A stretch of 64,000 nucleotides of DNA from Persicitalea jodogahamensis (GTDB taxonomy: Bacteria; Bacteroidota; Bacteroidia; Cytophagales; Spirosomataceae): NCBI RefSeq assembly GCF_014651615.1, contig NZ_BMXF01000001.1, forward strand, positions 1,831,731 to 1,895,730. Direction: 5' to 3'. The position numbers and the translations under genes were made by a program. Each line of letters begins with the position of its first letter. Position 1 is the stretch's first letter. The notes under the pieces are model-generated. The model searched no databases. It was given only the letters and a program-made list of their open reading frames with translations, and was not told where the DNA came from. This document shows, piece by piece, positions 37,131 through 45,882 of this stretch.

Positions 37131-37750
37131 TGGATAACGGACAATGGATAATGGACAAAGCTCATTAATCTTTCAATCAAGAATTGCGAAAATAGCAGGC
37201 CCACTACCGGAAGATAATCGGCCAACTCTTTCCGCATGATTTTCAGGGCTTTGCCGATTTGGTTTTCAATGGTTTTTATGGAAAGGCCCAGTTGATCGGC
37301 AATCTCCTGGTACTTCAATTCCTCAAATCGGCTCATCCTGAAAACTACCTGGCATTGCTCGGGTAGTTTGCTCACGGCCCGTTCGATTCGTTTTTCCAGT
37401 TCGCTGCCGTAAATGGCTTCCGTGACCGAATCGTGGCTGTCGGTCTGGAAGTGCAGCGAATAGGCGCGGTGCGTTTCGCGCACGCCGTAATGTTTGATTC
37501 TGTTCAGGCAATGGTTGTGGACCGCGCGGTAAAGGTAGGCTTTCAGCGAAAGTGTGATTTCAAGATCACTCCGCTTCTCCCAGATAGTCAAAAACAGGCC
37601 CTGCGTCACCTCCTCGGCTTCGTCGCTATCTTTCAGGAGCGTATTGGCGTAACGGCACAGTGGTTCGTAGTAGGTACGGAACATCTGCTCGAAAGCGGAC
37701 TCCTGTCCCTGCCGGATAGCTTGCACGATTTCCGGGTCGGATAGCTGAAC
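37127..37750 (-). CDS. ECF-type RNA polymerase sigma-70 factor
   Basis: 207 residues from a TTG at 37750. The frame stays open to a TTG at 37861 with no ATG, but the extra ~37 residues do not look like a sigma factor and a -7-like TATTTTTG lies at 37782-37775. Region 2 ~ FEQMFRTYYEPLCRYANTLL and DEAEEVTQGLFLTIWEKR; region 4 ~ SKLPEQCQVVFRMSRFEELKYQEIADQLGLSIKTIENQIGKALKIMRK. It belongs to the Bacteroidota FecI-like group that pairs with FecR. The C-terminal tail (SFVHYPLSVIH) is coded by a repeat-like stretch (37131-37158). First gene of the operon. Confidence 0.88.
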   Translation of the reverse strand, partial: VQLSDPEIVQAIRQGQESAFEQMFRTYYEPLCRYANTLLKDSDEAEEVTQGLFLTIWEKRSDLEITLSLKAYLYRAVHNHCLNRIKHYGVRETHRAYSLHFQTDSHDSVTEAIYGSELEKRIERAVSKLPEQCQVVFRMSRFEELKYQEIADQLGLSIKTIENQIGKALKIMRKELADYLPVVGLLFSQFLIERLMSFVHYPLSVIH

Positions 37751-37982
37751 CAAGGCGAGTATTTTTGTTTTCGGCAAAAATACATAATCCGCTTCGGCTT
37801 CGGCTGCCCGGTTGGTAAGAAAGGTTGCGGTCAAGTTTGAATTCCTTTTTTCCTGGGACAAGTTGCGCTTGGCCTGACCCCTACGCGCCTGCCAAGAAAA
37901 TATTTCTTTAATGTTTGATGGGGGAAAATCAGAACCGAATTGTCACAGGGCAAATAAGCAATCAACTCATTATTTATTAGCC

Positions 37983-38723
37983 ATGAAAAAGCCATTCTCC
38001 TCATCAGTTCTCAAAATTGCTCTCGTCCTCGTTGTCGTAAGTAGTTTGCAATCCTGTATTTACATTAACACCCGCGACAACGACATTCCGCCGCGCGGTG
38101 TCGCAACGCGCGATCTTAATCTGAATAATTTCGACCAGCTGGCGATGGGAAGCGCCTACTCCATTCGGGTCAAGAAGGGTGAAAATTTTAGCATCAAGGC
38201 GACGGGCGAGCTCAACGATCTGGACGATCTGGACGCCAGTGTGAGCCGGTCGGGTGTGCTGGAAATCAAGTACCGCAATACCTGGCGCAAAAGCCGCGAT
38301 CGTATGGATATCGACATCGTCATGCCCAGCTTGCGTGGCGTCGACTTCTCAGGGGCTTCCGTATCAACCATTGAAGGCTTCGAGAACGAACGGACCTTGG
38401 ACTACCGACTCTCCGGCGCTTCCAAATCCACGTTCATTGGCTCGGCAGACCGGCTGGGCATCGATTTGTCCGGTGCTTCCGAACTGACTTTGAACGGAAG
38501 GAGCGGGTTGATTATCGGCGAGATTTCCGGCGCTTCACAACTTTATGCCTTCGATTTTCCGGTAGACGAGGCCGACCTCAACCTTTCCGGCGCGAGCCGC
38601 GCCCGGGTTCGGGTGGTCAAGTTCCTGAAAGTGGATGCCAGCGGGGCCAGCAACGTGCGTTACCTGGGCAATCCTACGGTAGAGCAGCGCCTGTCGGGTA
38701 GCAGCAGCGTGGCTCGCGAATAA
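37983..38723 (+). CDS. GIN-domain (DUF2807) lipoprotein
   Basis: 246 residues from the ATG at 37983. Lipoprotein signal ending SSLQSCIYIN. The mature part is the DUF2807 'head GIN' beta-helix: RDLNLNNFDQLAMGSAYSIRVKKGENFSIKATG, then regularly repeated SGAS motifs (DFSGASVS, RLSGASKS, DLSGASEL, EISGASQL, NLSGASRA, DASGASNV), one per helix turn. These are exported or outer-membrane proteins of unknown function, common in Bacteroidota. It is divergent from the sigma operon. Confidence 0.87.
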   Translation: MKKPFSSSVLKIALVLVVVSSLQSCIYINTRDNDIPPRGVATRDLNLNNFDQLAMGSAYSIRVKKGENFSIKATGELNDLDDLDASVSRSGVLEIKYRNTWRKSRDRMDIDIVMPSLRGVDFSGASVSTIEGFENERTLDYRLSGASKSTFIGSADRLGIDLSGASELTLNGRSGLIIGEISGASQLYAFDFPVDEADLNLSGASRARVRVVKFLKVDASGASNVRYLGNPTVEQRLSGSSSVARE

Positions 38724-38750
38724 GGTGGTACGGGCCGTACCATAAGAAAA

Positions 38751-39500
38751 TCATTTTATCATTCCGTACTTTGCCCTGGCGCTATTGCGCGACATCCCGT
38801 CGTAGTGCCACCACTCGGTTGTATTTTGCCGAAAGCCAGCCTGCGTCATGGCCTGGCGCAGAATTTGGCGATTGGCCAACTGCTTCCTGCTGAGCTTGCC
38901 CTGGGCCAGCATTTGTGACTCCATGCGCGGGTAAGCCAGCGGACCGAAGAAATCGTAGGGGGTTCCCATATCCAGGGGAGCCCCTTTTTCATTGGCCACC
39001 GTCAGATCCACGGCGCAGCCGAAGTTGTGAATCGAGCCAATCTTTGGGTCGGCGACGTACTGGGGTTTTTGCCGTAGGGGGACATCCAGGGCATCCCAAA
39101 GTATATATTGTACCGAATTGGGGCGGGCAGCGTCGTAGATGAGCAGCCGGTAGCCGGGATGAGCTTTTCGCAGGGAGGCACTGGCCTTGGCCAGTTTTTT
39201 AGCGATGTCTGGTTGCAGATAGGCGTTCTCTAAATCGCCGTACACATCTTTTTTTACAAAATTGTCAGTGGTTGAATACTTCAATTCTACGGCAATAGTA
39301 GAATCGACCGTCTGCACATTGACCAGTCCCTGCTTGATCATCTGCTGTTCCAGGGCGGGAATCTGGGGTGGAGGGGGCACCGAATCGACGGTGGCGACTG
39401 TATGTATCGGGCTATCCGGCCTTTCTACATTTTTTGAAGAGCTCTGGCAAGCACAGTTTCCCCAAAGAATCAGAAGAAAAATCAAACTATTTTTTTTCAT
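38751..39500 (-). CDS. VanX-like D-Ala-D-Ala dipeptidase (peptidase M15D)
   Basis: 249 residues from the ATG at 39500. Signal sequence with cysteines (NCACQ) that could be lipidated, though the lipobox is poor. The M15D site is intact: Arg126 (YDAARP), zinc ligands His158 (SIHNFGCAVDL) and Asp165, catalytic Glu229 and zinc His232 in EWWHY. Such enzymes cut D-Ala-D-Ala dipeptides; chromosomal exported forms probably recycle cell-wall peptides and are not evidence of vancomycin resistance by themselves (no vanH or vanA nearby). It is convergent with the GIN-domain gene, 27 bp apart. Confidence 0.87.
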   Translation of the reverse strand: MKKNSLIFLLILWGNCACQSSSKNVERPDSPIHTVATVDSVPPPPQIPALEQQMIKQGLVNVQTVDSTIAVELKYSTTDNFVKKDVYGDLENAYLQPDIAKKLAKASASLRKAHPGYRLLIYDAARPNSVQYILWDALDVPLRQKPQYVADPKIGSIHNFGCAVDLTVANEKGAPLDMGTPYDFFGPLAYPRMESQMLAQGKLSRKQLANRQILRQAMTQAGFRQNTTEWWHYDGMSRNSARAKYGMIK

Positions 39501-39657
39501 AAAGAACATACGGGTTATTCAGCAAAGGTCTTTCGCTCTGAAGCATTTCCAGTAAATTACCGGAATATCTTCCAGAAACGAAAAACGGCCAGTCGGGCAT
39601 TGTACTGGATTAAACACTCAGTCTTGCTATCTTCGCCCATTACTCGACCGTGGATTT

Positions 39658-40308
39658 ATGAAAGAAATAAGTGTGCTGCTGGCTGACGATCACGAAGTAG
39701 TACTGGATAGCCTGGCGATGATGATTGCATCGCTGGAACGCGTCAACGTCCTGGCCACCGCCACCAATGGATTGGAAGTGCTGGATAAACTGACCCACCT
39801 GCCCGTGGATATTGTATTGTCAGACATGCACATGCCCGAGCTCAGTGGCATTGAACTGGCTTTACGGCTCCGGGAGCATTATCCCGCCACGAAGCTCATT
39901 CTGCTTACAATGGAAGAGGAGCCGGAAACCATCCGCTCAGCCATGCAGGCGGGCGTGTGGGGCTACGTGTTGAAGAGGGCCACCAAGAAGGAACTCGAGA
40001 AGGCGATCTTGTCCGTAGCCGATGGTGCCAGGTACTTCACCGAGGAAGTTCATCGGCAGCTGGCCCAGATCGAAAACGAAGCCACTCCGAATGGCCACGA
40101 AACGCCCGATAGCATCCAGTCGCTGAGCAAGCGGGAAATCGAAATTGTCCGGTTGATTGCCAGTGAAGTATCGAGCCAGGATATTGCCGATCAATTGTTC
40201 ATCTCTCCAAGTACCGTCGAGACACACCGCCGGAATATTTTCAAAAAACTCGACATTCACTCAGTCGTGGCCCTGACGCGCTTCGCGATCAGGAACAAGA
40301 TTGTTTAA
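39658..40308 (+). CDS. Orphan NarL/FixJ-type response regulator
   Basis: 216 residues. Receiver ~4-120 with Asp10-Asp11, phospho-acceptor Asp56 (LSDMHMPELSG) and Lys106. LuxR-type HTH ~150-212 (SLSKREIEIVRLIASEVSSQDIADQLFISPSTVETHRRNIFKKL). It is a DNA-binding regulator in the cytosol. No histidine kinase gene lies beside it, so its partner is elsewhere. It is convergent with the membrane protein gene 8 bp away. Confidence 0.92.
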   Translation: MKEISVLLADDHEVVLDSLAMMIASLERVNVLATATNGLEVLDKLTHLPVDIVLSDMHMPELSGIELALRLREHYPATKLILLTMEEEPETIRSAMQAGVWGYVLKRATKKELEKAILSVADGARYFTEEVHRQLAQIENEATPNGHETPDSIQSLSKREIEIVRLIASEVSSQDIADQLFISPSTVETHRRNIFKKLDIHSVVALTRFAIRNKIV

Positions 40309-40316
40309 CGGGATTT

Positions 40317-40835
40317 TCAAAAAAGTGTGGAAGGTTTTCTGACGGCCAGAACTAGTTTGTTGAAAGTCGCGACCTGAATTTCCACGAGTTCACCTTCGGT
40401 GAGTTGATTGTAAACCTTATCCGTCGGATACACTTTGGCCAGCTTGTCCTTGAATTCCCAGTCCAGTATCAGCGAGAGGGTCGAAGTGCCGGTGTCGGCG
40501 TTGAAGTTGCTGACTTTTTGAGCGATGCGGGCCCGGCCCACGTGTTTGGTGTTTTTGTCGAGAGTTTTATTGATCCGCCTGGCAAACAAGTACCAGAACA
40601 GACCGATGCCCAGCACCGCCAAAATACCGAAACCGACGATCAGTCCGGGGTCGGAGTCTTTGATGACGAACCGAAAAAAAAGAATGCCGATGATGCCAAT
40701 GGCCGCGATTTTCATGCCCGAGCCAAGCTTTTTCTTCCGGGCCTGAAGGTAGGCTATATCTTCGGCGGACAAGGGCAACACTTGGGCCGTACGGCTATCG
40801 GCCGGCCAGGAAGGGGTGTAGGGAATGTCTTCCAT
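40317..40835 (-). CDS. Two-pass membrane protein of unknown function
   Basis: 172 residues. N-terminal ~40 residues cytosolic with a Lys-rich segment, hydrophobic helices ~43-60 and ~65-86, then a soluble C-terminal domain (~90-172: KHVGRARIAQKV, STLSLILDWEFKDKLAKVYPTD, LVEIQVATFNKLVLAVRK) that resembles a small beta-barrel. No family recognised. It ends 8 bp from the convergent response regulator gene. Confidence 0.65.
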   Translation of the reverse strand: MEDIPYTPSWPADSRTAQVLPLSAEDIAYLQARKKKLGSGMKIAAIGIIGILFFRFVIKDSDPGLIVGFGILAVLGIGLFWYLFARRINKTLDKNTKHVGRARIAQKVSNFNADTGTSTLSLILDWEFKDKLAKVYPTDKVYNQLTEGELVEIQVATFNKLVLAVRKPSTLF

Positions 40836-40897
40836 GATCGAGGGTTTGGAGCTGAAAAGGGTAAATTAATGGAAACGAGGAGTTTTGCCAATTGGAA

Positions 40898-40927
40898 TTG
40901 GCTCTAATTAGTAAGCGGTTATCTTTA
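40898..40927 (+). promoter_or_regulatory. Bacteroidota-type promoter of the M20 peptidase gene
   Basis: TTG at 40898-40900, a 19-nt spacer, then TATCTTTA at 40920-40927 (one mismatch to TAnnTTTG). The ATG at 40950 follows 22 bp later, giving a short leader. Confidence 0.5.
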
Positions 40928-40949
40928 CCCGCCATTTTACCCGTGCCCA

Positions 40950-42458
40950 ATGAAAAATTCCGCTACTCTGCTCCTGATTTTTTTCGCAATCGCTTCGCCT
41001 GCCGTACTTTCCCAGAGTATGACGAAGCCACAAATCGAAGCCAGCGTGGACCAATCCCTGAAAGGTAGTTTACTCACCTTCCGGGATTTTTTAGCTCTAC
41101 CCAACGACGGAGGGTACCCTGAGCAAATCGACGCTAATCTGCGGTGGTGCGATAAGGCATTCACAGACCTGGGCTTTGAAACTCAAAAAATTGTTTCCAG
41201 GGGTGTTTCGCATCTTTATGCCCAAAAAGTCATCGATCCTAACAAAAAAAGCGTCCTGTTTTATTTGCAAATCGACGGACAACCCGTCGATTCCTCGGCC
41301 TGGAATCAGCCCAGCCCGTTTCGAGCGGTTATTAAGGACAAGAACGGTAAGCTGGTCGATTGGAAATCGCTGGATACGGCTATCGATCCTGATGACAAAA
41401 TATTTGCCCGCTCGGCTTCCGACTCCAAAGGCCCGGCTTCCTGCTTCATGACTGCCCTGAAAATCATGCAGGAAAAAGGCGTCGCGGCAGATTTTAATAT
41501 CAAGGTCATCATGGATTTTCAGGAAGAAATGAGCTCTCCGACCATTGCCCAACTCGTGCAGGACCACCGCGAACTACTGGCCGCCGACCGTCTGCTCATC
41601 ATGGACGGAACACGCCACATTTCTAATCTTCCCACGCTGACTTTTGGCGCCCGGGGGATCGCTACGATTACGTTGACGGTATTCGGCGCAAAAGAGAATT
41701 TGCACAGTGGGCAATACGGCAACTACGCCCCCAACCCCGCCTTTGCCCTGGCGCGGATTTTGGCCAGTATGAAGGATAAAGACGGACGTGTGCTGATTGA
41801 CGGCTTTTACGAAGGGATAAAAATCAGCGACGCCGACAAAAAAATATTCGCCGCCATTCCCGAAGACTTGCCGGAACTTGACCAGCGACTGGGCATCAAT
41901 CAGGCCGAAAAAGTAGGTGAAACCTATGAAGAGTCCATGCAGTTTCCGAGTCTGAACGTACGCGGGATGCGGTCGGGCTGGGTAGGGAAGGAGGTCAGGA
42001 CCATTATACCCTCCACTGCCGTGGCCGAAATCGACATCCGATTGGTACCCGAGACCGAAGGTCAACGCATGGTGGATTTGGTGAGGAAGCACATTGAGGC
42101 ACAGGGCGTGACCCTGACCAGGTCTGTGCCAACTGACGCCGAGCGGGCAAAGTACCCTTTGCTGGCATCCTTTGACTACCGGATCGGAACCAAGCCGTTC
42201 CGCACGGACATTGATTCTGACATTGGGCATTGGCTGGATAAAGCCATGACTCGCGCCGTGGAAAAGCACGTGAACATCAGGGCCACCGGTGGCTCGCAGC
42301 CGATGGCCACTTTCATAGAAACGCTCGAACTACCTGCTGTATCCATTCGTATCCCCAATCCTGATAACAACATTCACGGCCCGAACGAAAATATCAGGAT
42401 AGGCAATTTTCGGGAAGGCATTAAAATGTGCTTAGCCGTGCTTACGGAGAAGCTTTAA
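40950..42458 (+). CDS. Secreted M20-family peptidase with an altered first metal ligand
   Basis: 502 residues with a signal peptide (to VLSQ, 22). M20/M25/M40 layout with dimerisation domain ~230-390. Metal-site segments: YLQIDGQPVD (105-114), where the usual GHxD His is Gln107 while Asp109 remains; ASDSKGP with Asp158; QEEMSS with Glu192-Glu193; Asp219 (MDGTRH); and the last His in NNIHGPNENI. Dipeptidases of this group remove N-terminal residues with two metals; the His-to-Gln change could lower or alter metal binding. I recall similar 'QxDGQPVD' Bacteroidota homologues, so it may be a subfamily trait. Single gene with its own promoter. Confidence 0.8.
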   Translation: MKNSATLLLIFFAIASPAVLSQSMTKPQIEASVDQSLKGSLLTFRDFLALPNDGGYPEQIDANLRWCDKAFTDLGFETQKIVSRGVSHLYAQKVIDPNKKSVLFYLQIDGQPVDSSAWNQPSPFRAVIKDKNGKLVDWKSLDTAIDPDDKIFARSASDSKGPASCFMTALKIMQEKGVAADFNIKVIMDFQEEMSSPTIAQLVQDHRELLAADRLLIMDGTRHISNLPTLTFGARGIATITLTVFGAKENLHSGQYGNYAPNPAFALARILASMKDKDGRVLIDGFYEGIKISDADKKIFAAIPEDLPELDQRLGINQAEKVGETYEESMQFPSLNVRGMRSGWVGKEVRTIIPSTAVAEIDIRLVPETEGQRMVDLVRKHIEAQGVTLTRSVPTDAERAKYPLLASFDYRIGTKPFRTDIDSDIGHWLDKAMTRAVEKHVNIRATGGSQPMATFIETLELPAVSIRIPNPDNNIHGPNENIRIGNFREGIKMCLAVLTEKL

Positions 42459-42498
42459 CTAACAGATTATTAAAATAATACGCTTTGCAAATAACTTC

Positions 42499-43740
42499 AT
42501 GAAACAGCTCGACCTTGATTTCGTCCGCCAGCAATTCCCTGTTTTCAAAACGGAACTGGGCCAGAAAATCGGCTTTCTCGACAACGCGGGTGGCAGCTAC
42601 GTGGCGGGGGCCGTCATTGATCGCCTGACCGATTTCTATACCAATTATAAAGTACAGCCATATGGTGCCAATCCGCTGTCCAACAAGGCAGGAGAAGCCA
42701 TGGATTTGGGGCGGCGCACGATGGCTGAGTTACTGAACGTGTCGGCTGACCTGGTTACGCTGGGAGCGTCATCCACCCAATGCTTCAACACATTATCCAT
42801 TGCCTGTACCCCCTTGGTAAGTAAGGACAGCGAGGTTATTGTCTCTGAGCAAGACCATGAATCGAACATTGGCGGTTGGGAGCGCCTGTGCCAGCAACAG
42901 GGCGCAATGCTGAAAATCTGGCCGGTTGATCCCGAAAGCGGTGAACTGGCGCTGGCAGATTTGGAAAAACTACTCACCGATAAGACCGCAGTGGTTGCCG
43001 TTACACACAGCTCCAACATCATTGGCACCATCAACCCGATTCGCGAAATAGCCGGATTGGTGCATCGGATTGGCGCAAAACTCATCGTGGATGGCGTGTC
43101 CTACGCCCCGCACTGCTGGCCCGACCTCGATTCACTTGGGGCGGATGCTTATGTGTTCAGTACCTATAAAACCTATGGAACCCACATGGGGGTGATGGTG
43201 GTGCGGGAAGATTTTCTCGAACTGTTGGCTCCGCAATGTCATTTTTTCAACATTCCATACCTCAACAAACGCCTTGACTCCGCCGGACCAGACCATGCCG
43301 CTATCGCTGCCCTGGCCGGCATTGGCGATTATTTCTCCGCGCTGCACGACCATCATTTTGCCGGGAGCGAAAACCTGCCCTTACACCAAAAAGCCCGCGT
43401 CGTGGCAAAGTTGATGAACCGACACGAAAACGAACTTTGCAATCTGCTGCTGGAAAATCTGAGTGAGTTGCCAGTGCGAATCCTGGGCCGAAAAAACATT
43501 GAGAAACGCGAAGCCAATATTGCGCTTGCATCATCCGTAGTCGCCTCAAAAAAGCTGGCCGATGGATTGGTGAACTATGATATTGCGGCCAAAAATGGCC
43601 ATTTCTACGCTTACCGATTGTTGCAAGCGATGGGTGTAGAAGACTTGAATGACGGGGTGCTGCGAATCAGTCTTTCGCATTACAACACGCGGGAAGAAGT
43701 AGAGCGGTGCGTAGCCGGTTTAAGGGAAATGCTTGGATAG
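42499..43740 (+). CDS. Cysteine-desulfurase-like PLP enzyme (aminotransferase class V)
   Basis: 413 residues, cytosolic. Fold-type I PLP enzyme: AGGSYV near 30, GASSTQCFN (~89), SEQDHESN (~117), Asp198 (IVDGVSYAPH) and the PLP lysine Lys224 (STYKTYGTHMG). It best fits the cysteine-desulfurase-like group often encoded apart from Fe-S assembly genes; no such genes are nearby. A conserved catalytic Cys loop as in IscS/SufS is not obvious, so sulfur transfer is not proven. It starts 40 bp after the M20 peptidase. Confidence 0.82.
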   Translation: MKQLDLDFVRQQFPVFKTELGQKIGFLDNAGGSYVAGAVIDRLTDFYTNYKVQPYGANPLSNKAGEAMDLGRRTMAELLNVSADLVTLGASSTQCFNTLSIACTPLVSKDSEVIVSEQDHESNIGGWERLCQQQGAMLKIWPVDPESGELALADLEKLLTDKTAVVAVTHSSNIIGTINPIREIAGLVHRIGAKLIVDGVSYAPHCWPDLDSLGADAYVFSTYKTYGTHMGVMVVREDFLELLAPQCHFFNIPYLNKRLDSAGPDHAAIAALAGIGDYFSALHDHHFAGSENLPLHQKARVVAKLMNRHENELCNLLLENLSELPVRILGRKNIEKREANIALASSVVASKKLADGLVNYDIAAKNGHFYAYRLLQAMGVEDLNDGVLRISLSHYNTREEVERCVAGLREMLG

Positions 43741-43790
43741 ATTCGACACAGAAATTCGATTTTCAAGCTGAGTCATTCTTGTGTAAAATT

Positions 43791-45275
43791 TTATTTACTA
43801 CTATCCCGAATAAGTACCTTGACAAATTCCATCCCGAAATCTCGGCCCGGGGTGACGATATCTTCATAACGGCGGCTGAGTGGGTAGTCGGGCTTTATTT
43901 CCGGATCATCGGCGGGTTTTATATCGTGATAGAGCGTTTTGAGCGGAATCCGGACACGAAATTTTGAATTGGGTAGTTTGATTACCCTGAAGCGAGCCGC
44001 AAAATCGCCCCAGTAGGCACCACCGGGCGATTCTCCCACGAGCGTGCCAATACCTTGATTGCGCGCGTGGGCCAATACCGACACCGAGGCAGAGAAAGTA
44101 GCCCCATTGACCAGGAAGTACAGGTTTTCCCGGTACCCATACTTCCTGGCTGGTTTGAAGTCCTTTTTTCTGGACGTATTGCTGCGCCATAGTCCGGTGG
44201 TGCGATCATGGTGGTGTGTAAGGAAAAAGGCCACCGGGCTAATGGGATTGAGATCCATCGTGACATAGGGGAAAACGGCCCCTGGTTTAAGGGTGGATTC
44301 TCTGAAAACCGAAAATGGTTCAGGCAATAAGTACGAAAGCAGCCTTCCTGAATTGACGATTGCCCCGCCGCCATTCCCTCGCAGGTCTATGACCAGATTC
44401 TGGTAGTTTTTCTCCTTGATTTTGCGGAAAGCCTGCCGCAATTTGCGCTTGAATTTCAGATTGAGAGGATCCCCTTTCTTGAATTTGGAGAAGGTTGTAA
44501 CATCCAGTACGGCTCCGTTGATAGTACTGTCTAGTTTGCTAAGCGCCAGGTTCTTTGTGATTCGGATATCTTTCGGATAGCGTTTTTTAAGGTATTGGTT
44601 CGAAACTTTGCTCGTCTGGCTGTGTACGTACTTTTGCAGGGTGTCGCCTGTACTCACCGCTGCCGTATCCACGCGCACGTAGCTGACGAGCAGTGAGTCT
44701 TTTACACCAAACCAGGCGGCATAACGGCCCGGAAAAGCAACCAGCGTACGGAACATGCGCCCCGTAGGAATGTCGGCGTCTGCTCCGGCCCGAAAATTAT
44801 CGGCAAGTAGCTCGTGCAAATAAGCCATCGGCTCTCCTTCTATGGACAGCAGTTCCGTACCCCGTCGAATGGTAGAATCCGCCGAGGTATTGTAGGCGAC
44901 ATAATACTTCCCGCCCACTTCCCGAATTACAAAAGGCAGATAAGGCGTGTTTTTATCGGTACTTCTTTTGGGTTGACCGAGGTTCATGTGCCCGTCTTTC
45001 TGGCTATTGATGAGCGGTGCGATGCGTCGGAAAAAATCACGGTTGGTCAGCGAATCCGGCAGCCCGGCAACCAGAGAATCCCGGAGGTTTTCATACGCCG
45101 CTTCTGAGTTATAGTAGCCCAGCCCCGGATACCAGCTACTCAATTTTTTATTGAGAAAAGCGATGTCCTGGCGCATTTCCTGACGAGTCAGCGTCGGGGC
45201 CTGCTGAGCCTTGCGGCTGCAGGCCGCGCTTACGAGCAGCAATAGAAGAAATAGATTGACCCGGGTGTTTCTCAC
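43791..45275 (-). CDS. S41-family (tail-specific protease-like) lipoprotein
   Basis: 494 residues from a GTG at 45275 that overlaps the DoxX gene's TGA (GTGA). Lipobox VSAACS (Cys19). N-terminal helical cap ~30-95, PDZ-like segment ~135-160 (RRGTELLSIEGEPM), and the S41 core: LVIDLRGNGGGAIVNS (~294-309), then GATFSAS with nucleophile Ser395. The Lys partner of Ser in C-terminal processing proteases is not clear; the family also has a Ser-His variant. Probably a periplasmic or surface peptidase acting on unknown substrates. Second gene of a DoxX - S41 pair. Confidence 0.85.
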   Translation of the reverse strand: MRNTRVNLFLLLLLVSAACSRKAQQAPTLTRQEMRQDIAFLNKKLSSWYPGLGYYNSEAAYENLRDSLVAGLPDSLTNRDFFRRIAPLINSQKDGHMNLGQPKRSTDKNTPYLPFVIREVGGKYYVAYNTSADSTIRRGTELLSIEGEPMAYLHELLADNFRAGADADIPTGRMFRTLVAFPGRYAAWFGVKDSLLVSYVRVDTAAVSTGDTLQKYVHSQTSKVSNQYLKKRYPKDIRITKNLALSKLDSTINGAVLDVTTFSKFKKGDPLNLKFKRKLRQAFRKIKEKNYQNLVIDLRGNGGGAIVNSGRLLSYLLPEPFSVFRESTLKPGAVFPYVTMDLNPISPVAFFLTHHHDRTTGLWRSNTSRKKDFKPARKYGYRENLYFLVNGATFSASVSVLAHARNQGIGTLVGESPGGAYWGDFAARFRVIKLPNSKFRVRIPLKTLYHDIKPADDPEIKPDYPLSRRYEDIVTPGRDFGMEFVKVLIRDSSK

Positions 45276-45691
45276 TTGCTGCCAAATGCCATTTGATCCA
45301 GCGAATACTTCCCCGGCCCTGTCAGGAACAACGTAATGAAAGCCAATGTGAAGAGCACTGGTAGCTCCTGCTTATTCAATGGGTCGCCGCCATGTACAAT
45401 AAAGAGTGCTACCAGCATCGTAATCACCAATGGTACCAGGGCTGCGCGGGTGAATAGCCCCACGACCAACAGCAGTGAACACACAAATTCGGCAAAAATA
45501 GCCAGCAGGAGCGATGGTTCTTCACCAAGCCCGATCGGGTTGCCGAAGCCGTGGTCGCCGCTTAGGTATCTCTGAAGCTTGGGAAATCCGTGGCCCGCAA
45601 TCATCATCAGTCCAAATCCTACGCGCAGAAAAAGAACGCCCAGATTGGCGTTGACAGAGAGAATGGTGGGTTTGAAGAAGTTGTTCGACAT
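45272..45691 (-). CDS. DoxX-family membrane protein
   Basis: 139 residues, four hydrophobic helices. It starts near GVLFLRVGFGLMMIAGHGFPKLQRYL, followed by EFVCSLLLVVGLFTRAALVPLVITMLVALFIVHGGDP, the DoxX/SURF4-like pattern. The family is found in inner membranes and linked to redox or thiol balance in some bacteria; function here unknown. Its stop codon overlaps the start of the S41 peptidase, so the two are translated together. Confidence 0.85.
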   Translation of the reverse strand: MSNNFFKPTILSVNANLGVLFLRVGFGLMMIAGHGFPKLQRYLSGDHGFGNPIGLGEEPSLLLAIFAEFVCSLLLVVGLFTRAALVPLVITMLVALFIVHGGDPLNKQELPVLFTLAFITLFLTGPGKYSLDQMAFGSK

Positions 45692-45786
45692 AAGCAGAGA
45701 TTAGTAAAAAGAATGATTAACGGGAGGCTGAGCCGGAGATTATGAAATTCTTTCCAAAAATGCATCGTGATTCTATCAGAACAAAA

Positions 45787-45802
45787 TTTAGTCTAGTCTA
45801 AA
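45787..45802. promoter_or_regulatory. Near-palindromic box beside the Cys-pair TonB receptor promoter
   Basis: TTTAGTCTAGTCTAAA, a 16-bp inverted repeat matching its reverse complement at 14 positions. It ends 7 bp before the -33 TTG. The shape resembles DtxR/MntR-type metal-repressor boxes (inference). It lies between the divergent DoxX and TonB genes. Confidence 0.45.
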
Positions 45803-45809
45803 AATTATT

Positions 45810-45839
45810 TTGGCACAATATTAATATAAACTACCTTTG
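45810..45839 (+). promoter_or_regulatory. Bacteroidota-type promoter of the TonB receptor gene
   Basis: TTG at 45810-45812, 19-nt spacer, TACCTTTG at 45832-45839 (exact TAnnTTTG). Transcription would begin around 45846, so a GTG at 45844 cannot be the start codon; this supports the ATG at 45883. Confidence 0.7.
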
Positions 45840-45882
45840 TGTTGTGAAAAAGAATAATGATTGGCTGAATAAAAATTATGAG

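Noticed and set aside
37751-37861. N-terminal extension of the sigma factor
   Set aside because: No ATG, residues unlike a sigma factor, and a -7-like element lies within it.
38751-39500. VanX-like gene as a vancomycin-resistance locus
   Set aside because: No vanH, vanA ligase or vanRS genes nearby; exported chromosomal VanX-like dipeptidases are common.
45844-45882. GTG start giving 13 extra residues to the Cys-pair TonB receptor
   Set aside because: It lies at the predicted transcription start, 5 bp after the -7 element, so it cannot be in the mRNA as a usable start; the ATG at 45883 begins the signal peptide.
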